Shown: positions 16,191-24,447 of the stretch, in pieces
Numbering within the stretch: position 1 is the stretch's first letter
Layout of the letters: each line of letters begins with the position of its first letter
Origin: Planctomycetales bacterium
Lineage (GTDB): Bacteria > Planctomycetota > Planctomycetia > Pirellulales > Pirellulaceae
Direction of reading: 5' to 3'
NCBI GenBank assembly: GCA_020427005.1
Contig: JAGQOY010000033.1
Coordinates: forward strand, 1-45,268
DNA length: 45,268 nucleotides
Program-made: the position numbers and the translations under genes
Notes under the pieces: generated by a model
Databases searched by the model: none
What the model was told of the DNA's origin: nothing
Seen by the model: the letters and a program-made list of their open reading frames with translations, nothing else

Positions 16191-16817
16191 ATGTTGCCCA
16201 GCCCTCCCGAAACTCGAGCCAGCTTGATTTTACGGCTTCAAGACGCCGCAGACGTAGCTGCATGGGAAGAAGTTATGGCGATCTATGGGCCACTGGTCGT
16301 GCGTATGGCCCAACAACAAGGGCTGCAGCTTGCCGATGCAGAGGACGTTGCACAGGATGTGTTTTCAGCAGTAGTCTCCTCGATTGAACGATGGTGTGAG
16401 CAACCGAAACGGGGCCGTTTCCGCGGGTGGCTACTATCAATTACTCGCCATATTGCCATAAACGCTCTGACGCGGCGGCCCAAAGGAACGGTCGGGGTGG
16501 GAGGATGGACGGCAACTGATCCACTACACAATATCCCGGCTCAGGATGCAATTCTTTCGAGTCAATTTGATTACGAATACCAGCGAGAGGTTTACCGGTG
16601 GGCAGCCGAACAAGTTAGGCAATGCGTTTCGGACAAAACTTGGGAAGCGTTCCGCCTATCGCACGTCGAGGATAAGAGGATTTCTGAAGTCGCTCAACAA
16701 CTGGGAATGAGTAATGGAAACGTATATATATGTCGCAGTAGAGTCATGAGCCGATTACGCGACGTCGTAAGACAATTTGAATTAGCGCAAGATGGCTCTA
16801 AACGCGATACTTCATAG
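16191..16817 (+). CDS. ECF-type RNA polymerase sigma factor
   Basis: A 208-residue sigma-70-family factor with region 2 and region 4 only, as in ECF factors. Region 2 covers about residues 20-90 (YGPLVVRMAQQQGL, AEDVAQDVFSAVV, FRGWLLSITRHIAINAL). Region 4 covers about 140-195 (WEAFRLSHVEDKRISEVAQQLGMSNGNVYICRSR is split here only by description: the helix-turn-helix is ISEVAQQLGMSNGNVYICRS). It directs polymerase to a small regulon, probably including its own operon. The next gene is a Ser/Thr kinase with a zinc-binding N-terminus, and this pairing matches the planctomycete ECF-STK groups, in which the kinase is thought to control the sigma factor. The ATG at 16191 is the first plausible start; no Shine-Dalgarno is evident. 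Confidence 0.9.
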   Translation: MLPSPPETRASLILRLQDAADVAAWEEVMAIYGPLVVRMAQQQGLQLADAEDVAQDVFSAVVSSIERWCEQPKRGRFRGWLLSITRHIAINALTRRPKGTVGVGGWTATDPLHNIPAQDAILSSQFDYEYQREVYRWAAEQVRQCVSDKTWEAFRLSHVEDKRISEVAQQLGMSNGNVYICRSRVMSRLRDVVRQFELAQDGSKRDTS

Positions 16818-16888
16818 TTTCTTGAATCAGGTTGAAATCTTGTCTGGGACAGCCAACGATGTGGCCAGAATCTGTGAAACATGGGAAC

Positions 16889-18499
16889 ATGAGCCAAGCA
16901 CATTTATCCGATGAAAACTTGATTGGTTTACTGAAGTCCGATGAGGTCAGCTCTAGCCTATTGAACTTCGCAGAGCATGTTGACCACTGTCAACAATGCC
17001 GATCTCGTTTAGAGGAATTGGCTGCTGCCCCTCAGCAATGGGTGGCGGCCCGCGAGAGTCTCCTTTCGTTGGAATCTGATAAGGCCATTGCCCATGGTGC
17101 GGACAACCGTCGTTGTTGGTGGCTCCGCCCTTCCACGGATTGGAACGAATCGATGAGTAGACAATTGCTCTCGCCACCCTCCCATCCTGAAATGCTTGGG
17201 CGCCTCGGTCGTTATGAAGTCGAGCGACTACTTGGCAGCGGAGGCATGGGAATTGTCTTCAAAGCCTTTGATTCGGAACTAAATCGTCCGGTAGCAATAA
17301 AAGTGCTATCGCCGTATTTGTCTGGCAGTGGGGCGGCCCGAGCTCGCTTTGCTCGAGAGGCCCGAGCTGCAGCGGCAGTTGTACATGAGCATGTAGTTGC
17401 AATTCATAATGTAGAATCCGAAGGAGTATCACCGTTTTTGGTGATGCCTTACATTCCTGGAGAGTCGTTGCAGCAACGCATAGACCGAGTAGGTCCCTTG
17501 GAGCTCTGTGAAATTCTGCGACTGGCAATGCAGACAGCAGCCGGTCTAGCCGCCGCACATGCCCAAGGTCTGGTACATCGCGATGTAAAGCCCTCGAATA
17601 TCTTGCTTGAAAACGGTGTGGAGCGGGCGTTGCTAACCGACTTTGGATTAGCCCGCGCAAGTGATGATGCGAGCCTAACGCACACAGGATATCATCCGGG
17701 GACACCCCAATATATGTCTCCCGAACAGGCTCGGGGTGACAATGTGGATGCAAGAAGCGATCTCTTTAGTCTCGGTAGTGTCATCTATGCCATGGGAACC
17801 GGACGTCCCCCATTTCGAGCAGATACAAATTATGGAGTATTGCGTCGGATAACCGACAATGAACCTCGACCCATGATCGAGATCAACCCCAATGTTCCAA
17901 AGTGGTTGGACCGGATAGTTGGCAAGCTATTGGCCAAATCGCCTGCACATAGGTTTCAATCTGCTGAGGAACTTGCCGTCTTGCTTGAACAGTGCCTGGC
18001 ATACGTACAACAACCTACCATGGCACGTTTGCCCAAACAGTGTTGGGAGTTCTCTCGCGAGAGTAACACATCGCTACACCTGTGGTCTAAATTTCTCAAA
18101 CTACTTACTGGCAGTAAAATCTGGGCACATTCAACTTTAGCCTTCGTTCTCGTTTGCGCTACGCTAACAGCGATGTTTTTGGCATTGGGGATCAATGGGT
18201 TGCTCAATCTCGTTTCTCCATTGAATTCTGCTCAAACAAATTCGTCTTCAACAAAATCTAGTGAGACCATATCAGGAACAGAGAATCAAGACTTGGATTC
18301 TCTAACAACAAACAGTAGTGCATTGGTCCAATTAGAAAACAATGCCAGACCGAGCGAGGCTGCGTTATCCAATGTGGCTACAGAAACCGATTGGGGCAGC
18401 CTCGACGCTGAGCTAGATTCGTATCTAATCGACGTCATACCATTTGAAGCTCGAGCTGGACGGTTGTGGGACGATTTAACCACACAGAATAAGGAATGA
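16889..18499 (+). CDS. Membrane Ser/Thr protein kinase with N-terminal zinc anti-sigma-like motif
   Basis: A Hanks-type kinase of about 536 residues. The N-terminus has HVDHCQQC, an H-x3-C-x2-C motif as in ZAS anti-sigma domains. The kinase domain runs from about residue 107, with glycine loop LGSGGMGIVFKA (about 115), Lys in VAIKVL (about 137), catalytic HRDVKPSN (about 230), DFGLA (about 251) and GTPQYMSPEQARG. One membrane helix is at about 414-441, followed by a Ser/Thr-rich periplasmic tail of about 90 residues. It probably holds or releases the sigma factor encoded just upstream, with the tail as sensor; this is inferred from context. The start is taken as ATG 16889, because the upstream ATG 16859 and TTG 16832 add non-conserved residues. 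Its stop is five bases before the next start, which indicates translational coupling. Confidence 0.92.
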   Translation: MSQAHLSDENLIGLLKSDEVSSSLLNFAEHVDHCQQCRSRLEELAAAPQQWVAARESLLSLESDKAIAHGADNRRCWWLRPSTDWNESMSRQLLSPPSHPEMLGRLGRYEVERLLGSGGMGIVFKAFDSELNRPVAIKVLSPYLSGSGAARARFAREARAAAAVVHEHVVAIHNVESEGVSPFLVMPYIPGESLQQRIDRVGPLELCEILRLAMQTAAGLAAAHAQGLVHRDVKPSNILLENGVERALLTDFGLARASDDASLTHTGYHPGTPQYMSPEQARGDNVDARSDLFSLGSVIYAMGTGRPPFRADTNYGVLRRITDNEPRPMIEINPNVPKWLDRIVGKLLAKSPAHRFQSAEELAVLLEQCLAYVQQPTMARLPKQCWEFSRESNTSLHLWSKFLKLLTGSKIWAHSTLAFVLVCATLTAMFLALGINGLLNLVSPLNSAQTNSSSTKSSETISGTENQDLDSLTTNSSALVQLENNARPSEAALSNVATETDWGSLDAELDSYLIDVIPFEARAGRLWDDLTTQNKE

Positions 18500-18503
18500 T
18501 GGG

Positions 18504-21350
18504 GTGCAAATATCAATCAATTCTTTCGTAGTTCATTTAAGCCTGATGCTATGCATTTCGACGGTATCCAATCACTTGTTTGCTCAAACGGATTCCTCCG
18601 ACGGGACCATTACTGAGGCAAGTCAAGATCTTAAGGTTGGCTCAGTTGAAGGGGTAAGTCGTGAACCTAAGACACCCGGCAAATCGCTAGTTGAGCAACT
18701 ACAATCACAAACAAACGATGCCTTTGAACGGGCATTAGAAATTGCTAGAGTTAACGATATTCGCAAGATTCGAGAATTCGCTGAAGGGTATCTAACCATT
18801 GTCTCGTCGACGTTGACGAATAGCGAGCTTGAATCAGAAGAACTTCAAGTCCTAACATCCAGAGAATCGCAAGGGCAGCTGCCACTTGAACAGCAACGCC
18901 GTCTACTGCAGCTTCGCGAAATACAGGAAGATCGACAGTCGCTGGCAACTCACTATCGTCGACTCTACGAACTCGTACAAGATCAGATTAAGAATCTGCA
19001 ACAAGCTTCGACGGTTCCTACCCAACTTGCGGAGGCACGAGATGCGCAAGATCGGTCCAGAGTCCGGGCTTTGGAAAGTGATTTGGCAATTAGTAAGAAA
19101 GAATTAGCTAACATTAATGCTGAACAACGCACAGAGATTGTTGGATACGAACGTGAACGAAGCTTTCGAGATATTCTGTCCGTTGCGGAATTGCAGGCAA
19201 ACCATCTGCAGAAGCTCGGACTCTACGATGAGGCCCGCGCACTTGAAATCGAAATCTCCGACTTAATACTGGAAGCGGGCGACTTGCTTAATGCACGAAG
19301 TTCATTTGCCAACCAGCCAATACTGAGCCGCTATAACACGAAACACGTCCAGCCATCCCAGGTTCTGGAGGTAATCGATTATGGGAGTCAAGATATTCAA
19401 GCTACAGCCGATGACCGCGTCGGAGCAATCGTGCTTCAGGGAAGCCGGCAAGATGTCTATCGGCTGTTTCCTCTCATTGCCCAACTGGATCGCCCTTCAA
19501 GCCATTCCAGCCCTTCAGGGGAAAACGCTGAAATGGAAGTAGCCGCAGCATCTAGAGGGCCTGATCTAACACAGGAAGACGTTACCAAAGAGAATATTAA
19601 GATCTATCCACTTCAGAATATTGCGGCCTCAGATGCAGCACGGATTGTTGAAGAGCTGTATGATCGTCCGGGGCAATCCAAGGCCGCGAGCTACGCGGCT
19701 TTGACGGTGGATTCTCGAACTAATTCTCTTATCGTACGTTTTGGCTCTCAAGGAAACGGTGTTGAAATCGAGGCATTGATTGTTCGCCTAGACGCCTTGC
19801 CTGCGCGTCAGACCGATACGAATAATAGCTCCATTCATTTCGAAAATGCACCGGTTGCCTACGATACGAATCTTGAAAATCTTCCAGGATTTGGTGATAA
19901 ACCCGCAGTTGATCGGCAGCTGTTCAGCTTATATATGGGTCTAGTTGATCAATCCACCAGCGAATTGCGAGCTAGTTACTTGCAAAACGAAAAAAAGTGC
20001 CGCGAACTCGCAGCAGCACATAAGCAAGTAAATTTGCAACCAGCTGAGTCCGAGCGGATAAAGACGGAGTTGCGACAGAGTGTTGAACGGTCCTTTGCAA
20101 CACGTCAGCGCTGGCAACAAGCGGAACTGACCGAATTTGCACGTCGGCTTGAGGGTATTCAGCATTCAATCCAATTGCGAGAAAAAGTTGCTTCTCAGAT
20201 CGTTGAGCGTCGAGTTGCAGAATTGCTAGACCCGAACTTGAAATGGGATGATCTCCCAACAGCCGAAATTCCAGCTCCCGAGGCTCAACCTAATGAGGGG
20301 GCAAACACAGTCGATGTAACGAATGGGTCTTTGCCAAGCATGAGATCCATGCCTGAACCGAGGGTATCTTATATCCCGAGTCAATCAAATGCAGAGGCGT
20401 TACTGATTATTGACAAATCGCCGGCTGAAATCCGCGAAGCAATAATTCATCAGGATTCGCAATGTCACGGATTTCGCTCAACGCTAAAAAACCTTGAAAA
20501 CAGAATTGCCAATAACCCCTCAAGTGCAGCGCAGTTTAGAGAACAAATTGCTCAGGTTTTGGAATCGTTATCTACCAACGAGCAGACTCTTCGCAATATC
20601 TGGGCCGAGCACGCCGAGCAAGTAAGCTTGTTGGAAAATGCAATCCAGTCGGCTTTAGAGCGTAAAGCAGCTTCAACAACGAAAATGGAAGCTCAGAAAA
20701 AGCTAGTCAACAAAGGGTACTTGCACCCTTCCGAATTGGCTTCTAACCAAGCGGAATGGAATACGCTCGTTCTTGAAATCCAGCGTCTTGAGTCGTTGCT
20801 ACGGCTCTATCGTCAAGCGGTGGCTGGTCTCGAGACTCCTCAACAGGTGAAGCATGCAAAGATTGAAACAGTTCAACTAACGCTTGACACCTCTAATCTA
20901 GGAAATCTTCATTGGTTAAGTGGTCCTGGGGGAGTCAATGTTTCTCGAAATGAAGCACTCATTACACTACACAGCAACGCCTCGGCCAAGTTAAGTCTCC
21001 AAGAACTGCCGCACAACAAGAATGTGAGCCTTAGACTAAATCTTACGATTCCAGATTTGAACGGAAACGCAATGCAAGCTGCCGCCCACGAAGCATTGGA
21101 AACACTTTTATACAATGCCATACCCTTATCGGTTACATCGGAGGATATCGAACAAGCTACTAACGGAGTTGAGATTAGAAAGGCCGTTTATCTATATCGG
21201 GACCTTGGCGCGAGCGATGAGTTGTTCCACATCATTTCAACGACATCCGAGAACCACAATCTGGATGAAATAAAAGCTGCAGAGAAGTCTGGTGTACCAG
21301 TAGCATTGGTTCAACTTCTTAGTCCACAAGTGAAGAACGATGACAAGTAG
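18504..21350 (+). CDS. Large exported coiled-coil protein with secretin-N-like repeats
   Basis: A 948-residue protein of unknown function. Residues 1-27 form a signal peptide ending LFAQTDSS. A long charged helical segment (about 35-260, Glu/Gln/Leu-rich) suggests coiled coil. Two short domains resemble the N1/N2 ring-forming domains of secretins: about 286-325 (VLEVIDYGSQDIQ, VLQGSRQDVYRLFPLIAQLD) and about 363-432 (IKIYPLQNIAASDAARIVEE, SLIVRFGSQGNGVEIEALI). More coiled coil covers about 440-800, then an alpha/beta C-terminus. No secretin beta-barrel gate follows, so it is not itself a pore. The GTG at 18504 is five bases past the kinase stop. It overlaps the next gene by 11 bases. It may be the target or partner of the kinase pathway; this is inference. 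Confidence 0.8.
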   Translation: MQISINSFVVHLSLMLCISTVSNHLFAQTDSSDGTITEASQDLKVGSVEGVSREPKTPGKSLVEQLQSQTNDAFERALEIARVNDIRKIREFAEGYLTIVSSTLTNSELESEELQVLTSRESQGQLPLEQQRRLLQLREIQEDRQSLATHYRRLYELVQDQIKNLQQASTVPTQLAEARDAQDRSRVRALESDLAISKKELANINAEQRTEIVGYERERSFRDILSVAELQANHLQKLGLYDEARALEIEISDLILEAGDLLNARSSFANQPILSRYNTKHVQPSQVLEVIDYGSQDIQATADDRVGAIVLQGSRQDVYRLFPLIAQLDRPSSHSSPSGENAEMEVAAASRGPDLTQEDVTKENIKIYPLQNIAASDAARIVEELYDRPGQSKAASYAALTVDSRTNSLIVRFGSQGNGVEIEALIVRLDALPARQTDTNNSSIHFENAPVAYDTNLENLPGFGDKPAVDRQLFSLYMGLVDQSTSELRASYLQNEKKCRELAAAHKQVNLQPAESERIKTELRQSVERSFATRQRWQQAELTEFARRLEGIQHSIQLREKVASQIVERRVAELLDPNLKWDDLPTAEIPAPEAQPNEGANTVDVTNGSLPSMRSMPEPRVSYIPSQSNAEALLIIDKSPAEIREAIIHQDSQCHGFRSTLKNLENRIANNPSSAAQFREQIAQVLESLSTNEQTLRNIWAEHAEQVSLLENAIQSALERKAASTTKMEAQKKLVNKGYLHPSELASNQAEWNTLVLEIQRLESLLRLYRQAVAGLETPQQVKHAKIETVQLTLDTSNLGNLHWLSGPGGVNVSRNEALITLHSNASAKLSLQELPHNKNVSLRLNLTIPDLNGNAMQAAAHEALETLLYNAIPLSVTSEDIEQATNGVEIRKAVYLYRDLGASDELFHIISTTSENHNLDEIKAAEKSGVPVALVQLLSPQVKNDDK

Positions 21351-21582
21351 TGACAAAAACTCCGCAAATCGCGACCAATTGGTCCTCACCGTAAGCATTC
21401 TGATTCTTGTGTTTGGAACCGCCTGGGGGAACGCTTACGCTATGTTCGGGATGGCGACGCTAGCGATCATTGGATTTACATTCGCGTATCGCAAGTCGAT
21501 TGGCAGCGTGCAGGCATGGACCATGCTCGCGAGTCTGATCCTGTCGGCCCTTATCGCTTACACGGTGGTCAATTTGAGCTAA
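21340..21582 (+). CDS. Small membrane protein, 80 aa
   Basis: A short protein with two to three hydrophobic helices: about residues 13-28 (LVLTVSILILVFGTAW), 34-50 (MFGMATLAIIGFTFAYR) and 57-78 (WTMLASLILSALIAYTVV). The N-terminus is polar (MTSSDKNSANRD). Its ATG lies inside the end of the preceding coiled-coil gene, so translation is probably coupled and it belongs to the sigma-kinase operon. I recognise no family. It could anchor or assist the large exported protein. A strong hairpin 73 bases after its stop closes the operon. Confidence 0.75.
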   Translation: MTSSDKNSANRDQLVLTVSILILVFGTAWGNAYAMFGMATLAIIGFTFAYRKSIGSVQAWTMLASLILSALIAYTVVNLS

Positions 21583-21654
21583 CGATTCATTTTGTCGCGC
21601 TGAGCCTTAAGGAAAGACGTTGTATAGGCATCGACTTCCTCCCTAAACGAGTGA

Positions 21655-21680
21655 CGCTCTTATCAGAGGTGATAAGAGCG
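21655..21680 (+). terminator. Hairpin ending the sigma-kinase operon
   Basis: A perfect 10-base stem: CGCTCTTATC at 21655-21664 pairs with GATAAGAGCG at 21671-21680 around a 6-base loop. The sequence after it is only moderately T-rich (ACTTCGTATCTTTG), so intrinsic termination may be partial. Position, between the last operon gene and the SGNH hydrolase, supports a terminator. Confidence 0.6.
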
Positions 21681-21819
21681 ACTTCGTATCTTTGTTGCCT
21701 GAGTCTGAAAAACCGATTCCCCCAATCGATAGTATTCGACTACAATGTTTGGCCGTGCGTGGCAAAACACTACGCATCGTGGATCGGGATAGTATGCTTG
21801 GCAAACATTGGAAAAAAAC

Positions 21820-23199
21820 ATGCCTATCACTACATCGAGAAATCGGGTTAGCTCCGGCTGGTGGCAATTGGTCCTACTTAGTTTCGTACTGGGATCTGAA
21901 CAAGTCTGTGTAGCACAGAATCCGCCAACTGAAATTTCGCTGGGACCGTATGAATACGAAACGAAGCCGGAGGATCCAGCATTCGAGAAGTTCAATCCAG
22001 CTAAAGCACCATCCGTCGGTGCACTGTTGTTGCGATCCGGTGATAAGTTAGCGATCTGTGGTGATTCCATTACCGAACAGAAGATGTACTCTCGGATTAT
22101 GGAGACCTACCTTACTGTCTGCTATCCGGAGCTGCAAATAACCTGTCGACAGTACGGTTGGAGTGGTGAAAAGACGGATGGATTTCTGCGGCGGATGGAC
22201 AACGATTGCCTGCGGTTTGAACCGACAATCGCAACCCTCTGTTATGGCATGAACGATGCGAGGTATCGACCGTTCGATATCACCAATGGAAATTGGTACC
22301 GGGACCACTACACTGCCATTGTACGTAAGTTCCAATCTGCGGATGTAAGGGTCGTGCTGGGATCACCCGGTGCGTCCGGGAGATTGGCAACTTGGGTGAA
22401 GTCGCGTAGTGGTGACTTGGACGAACACAATTTGAATCTGTGTGCGTTGCGTGATATTGCCATTGAAGTTGCAAAGAATGAACATTGTGCTTTTGCAGAC
22501 ATTTTCTGGCCGATGTATCAGGCGCAAGTTTTTGGAGACCAGAGATTTTCGACGGATGCCGAGAAGTACGAAGTGGCAGGTAAAGACGGAATTCATCCCG
22601 GGTGGGCTGGACAGCTAATCATGGCCTATGCCATGTTGAGAGCAATGGGCATTGATGGAAACTTAGGGGAATTCGAAGTCGACCTACAGGCCAAAACGGC
22701 AACTGCCCAACACGGGCACGAGGTTCAAGACTTTGATGGTCAAACTCTTCGAATTAAGAGCAACAAATATCCGTTCTGTGCCGTGGGACCTGATGATAAA
22801 GATTCGTCCTTGCGCAGCGGAATGCAACTAGTACCTTTTAACGATCACCTCAATCGATTGACGTTGAGAATTACTAATCTGGTTAGCCAGCAAGCCAAAA
22901 TCCGATGGGGCAACACGTCGCTCACCTTTTCTAAGGAAGAGTTGGCAGCCGGAATCAACCTGGCAGAACGCTTCCATCAGAATCCATTTAGCGAGGCTTT
23001 TAACAGGGTTGATGAAGCTGTATATGCCAAGCAAGCCTATGAAACGGAGCAAATCAAGAGAGAATTTCATGGTCCCGAGGCTCGAAAAGACATCGAAAAA
23101 GTAGTTCGTGATACGGAGGCCAAACGAACTCCTCTGGCGGCTGCTATCCAGTCAGCTATGCAACCTATTGAGCACGAGTTGGAAATCGTCCCACTGTGA
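21820..23199 (+). CDS. Secreted SGNH/GDSL-type hydrolase
   Basis: A 459-residue exported esterase-like enzyme. The signal peptide spans residues 1 to about 32 (hydrophobic WWQLVLLSFVLGSEQVCVAQ). SGNH blocks are visible: the serine block ICGDSITE, a YGWSGEKT glycine region, the block III GMND, and the catalytic Asp/His block DGIHPGWAGQ. The C-terminal half (from about 300) resembles the accessory region found in planctomycete members of this family, ending in a charged helix. The substrate is probably an acetylated carbohydrate ester, inferred from relatives. The ATG at 21820, with GGAAAAA before it, is preferred over a TTG at 21808. It looks monocistronic: a terminator precedes it and 504 non-coding bases follow. 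Confidence 0.88.
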   Translation: MPITTSRNRVSSGWWQLVLLSFVLGSEQVCVAQNPPTEISLGPYEYETKPEDPAFEKFNPAKAPSVGALLLRSGDKLAICGDSITEQKMYSRIMETYLTVCYPELQITCRQYGWSGEKTDGFLRRMDNDCLRFEPTIATLCYGMNDARYRPFDITNGNWYRDHYTAIVRKFQSADVRVVLGSPGASGRLATWVKSRSGDLDEHNLNLCALRDIAIEVAKNEHCAFADIFWPMYQAQVFGDQRFSTDAEKYEVAGKDGIHPGWAGQLIMAYAMLRAMGIDGNLGEFEVDLQAKTATAQHGHEVQDFDGQTLRIKSNKYPFCAVGPDDKDSSLRSGMQLVPFNDHLNRLTLRITNLVSQQAKIRWGNTSLTFSKEELAAGINLAERFHQNPFSEAFNRVDEAVYAKQAYETEQIKREFHGPEARKDIEKVVRDTEAKRTPLAAAIQSAMQPIEHELEIVPL

Positions 23200-23417
23200 T
23201 GATGATCTTCGTTTCGGTAAATAGCCAGGGGCTTCATCTTCACCGATTGAAGAGTGCGAAACTTCCTTATTCCATGCGCTATAAACTTGAGTTACCGACT
23301 TAGGCCGTACAGTTTAGTACAAAAAGACCGCGCGCGACTACGAACTCGGATTATCACCGAATGGGTATTGGATGTGAGACATGACGCGTGACCGGGCGGC
23401 GTCGCGAGTTCCACGCG

Positions 23418-23431
23418 AGGCCTTAAGGCCT
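23418..23431. repeat. 14-base perfect palindrome
   Basis: AGGCCTTAAGGCCT is self-complementary over all 14 bases. It is embedded in GC-rich sequence with further short complementary arms, so the whole patch can fold. Such GGCCTTAAGGCC cores are typical of repeated intergenic elements; copy number cannot be judged from one window. Confidence 0.55.
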
Positions 23432-23547
23432 TCGGCTCAAAGATCTTTTTTGCACCCGGCTATTTAGTGTATTTTCTCGGTAGAAATCTTACCCTACCCT
23501 GCCGAGCAACGCGAGGAAGGTTAGAAGAGTCGATCGATAGCGAGAGG

Positions 23548-23586
23548 AGGGCCAAGCCTGTTTAGTTTGAAAAAATGCTTGGCCCT
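23548..23586 (+). promoter_or_regulatory. Strong hairpin 118 bases before cmoA
   Basis: AGGGCCAAGC (23548-23557) pairs perfectly with GCTTGGCCCT (23577-23586) around a 19-base A/T-rich loop. No U-tract follows, so it is not a standard terminator. It could be a leader structure of the cmoA mRNA or part of a non-coding RNA. Confidence 0.45.
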
Positions 23587-23703
23587 GAGTTGGCCATTTG
23601 GAGGATTAACAGACTTGTGTGGCAGTAAGAGACTCTATGTTTAAGCAGAGCGAATTAGTTGCAACAAGATCAAATGCTGCAAAATGGAGGTCATAGTACT
23701 GGA

Positions 23704-24447
23704 ATGAATCGAGATAACATCTACGCTTTGCCGCGTAACAAAGTTGGCGACTTTGCATTTGATGAAGAGGTTGTTCGTGTTTTTCCAGATATGATCGCTC
23801 GTTCCGTGCCCGGCTACGCTTCCATTTTGTCGATGATCGAGCAATTAGGAAGACGATTTATCCAACCCCAATCTAGAGTCTACGACTTGGGGTGTTCTTT
23901 GGGGGCAGCGACACTATTGCTACGTGGCCAAGCGCCAACCAGTTGCGAACTCATTGCTGTCGACAGCTCCCCTGCCATGGTGGCTCGCTTGAAAGAGACG
24001 CTAGGAGGCTCCACATCGGAAGGTTGTCGAATTGAAGTACACGAAGCTGACATCCGAGACTTTCCCGTCGAAAGAGCATCCTTTGTCGTGCTGAATTTCA
24101 CACTACAATTCGTACCTGCCGAAGATCGGCAAGTACTACTGCGTCGCATTTACGATGGCCTGTTACCTCAAGGAGGATTGCTCTTGTCAGAAAAGATCTG
24201 CGCCAAAGAAGCTGAACAACAGGCTTTGCTCACCGATCTTCACCACGACTTTAAGCGTGCCCATGGCTACAGTGATCTGGAAATTTCCCAAAAACGAACT
24301 GCCATTGAAAATCGATTGATTCCGGAAACATTGAATTCGCACACGAGCAGATTAGAGGAAGTGGGCTTTCCACTAATTGTGCCCTGGTTTCAATGCTTTA
24401 ATTTTGCATCGATCTTGGCAGTAAAGACACTAGAAAATATTGAATAG
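23704..24447 (+). CDS. cmoA: Carboxy-S-adenosyl-L-methionine synthase
   Basis: CmoA converts SAM and prephenate to carboxy-SAM, the donor for cmo5U formation at tRNA wobble position 34. The 247-residue frame matches the family end to end: FDEEVVRVFPDMIARSVPGY near the N-terminus, the SAM-binding YDLGCSLGAATL (about 59-70), and the diagnostic segment with KRAHGYSDLEISQKR in the C-terminal third. The ATG at 23704 (MNRDNIYALP) aligns with the E. coli start; an upstream TTG at 23659 would add 15 non-conserved residues. A GGAGG at 23685-23689 is rather far away. Its TAG stop abuts the ATG of cmoB, so the two are translated together. Confidence 0.95.
   Translation: MNRDNIYALPRNKVGDFAFDEEVVRVFPDMIARSVPGYASILSMIEQLGRRFIQPQSRVYDLGCSLGAATLLLRGQAPTSCELIAVDSSPAMVARLKETLGGSTSEGCRIEVHEADIRDFPVERASFVVLNFTLQFVPAEDRQVLLRRIYDGLLPQGGLLLSEKICAKEAEQQALLTDLHHDFKRAHGYSDLEISQKRTAIENRLIPETLNSHTSRLEEVGFPLIVPWFQCFNFASILAVKTLENIE

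Larger units (their letters stand above)
23200..23703. other. 504-base non-coding region with palindromes, upstream of cmoA
   Basis: No gene is seen. The stretch holds a 14-base perfect palindrome AGGCCTTAAGGCCT (23418-23431) inside a GC-rich patch (about 23390-23460), which is bracketed by ACCGGGC (23391) and CACCCGGC (to 23460). It then holds a strong hairpin at 23548-23586. The first part looks like a dispersed intergenic repeat. The second could be a leader or attenuator for cmoA, or a small RNA. Confidence 0.55.

Noticed and set aside
18504..21350. Calling the large coiled-coil protein a secretin
   Set aside because: Only N-domain-like repeats are visible; the C-terminal beta-barrel gate is missing.
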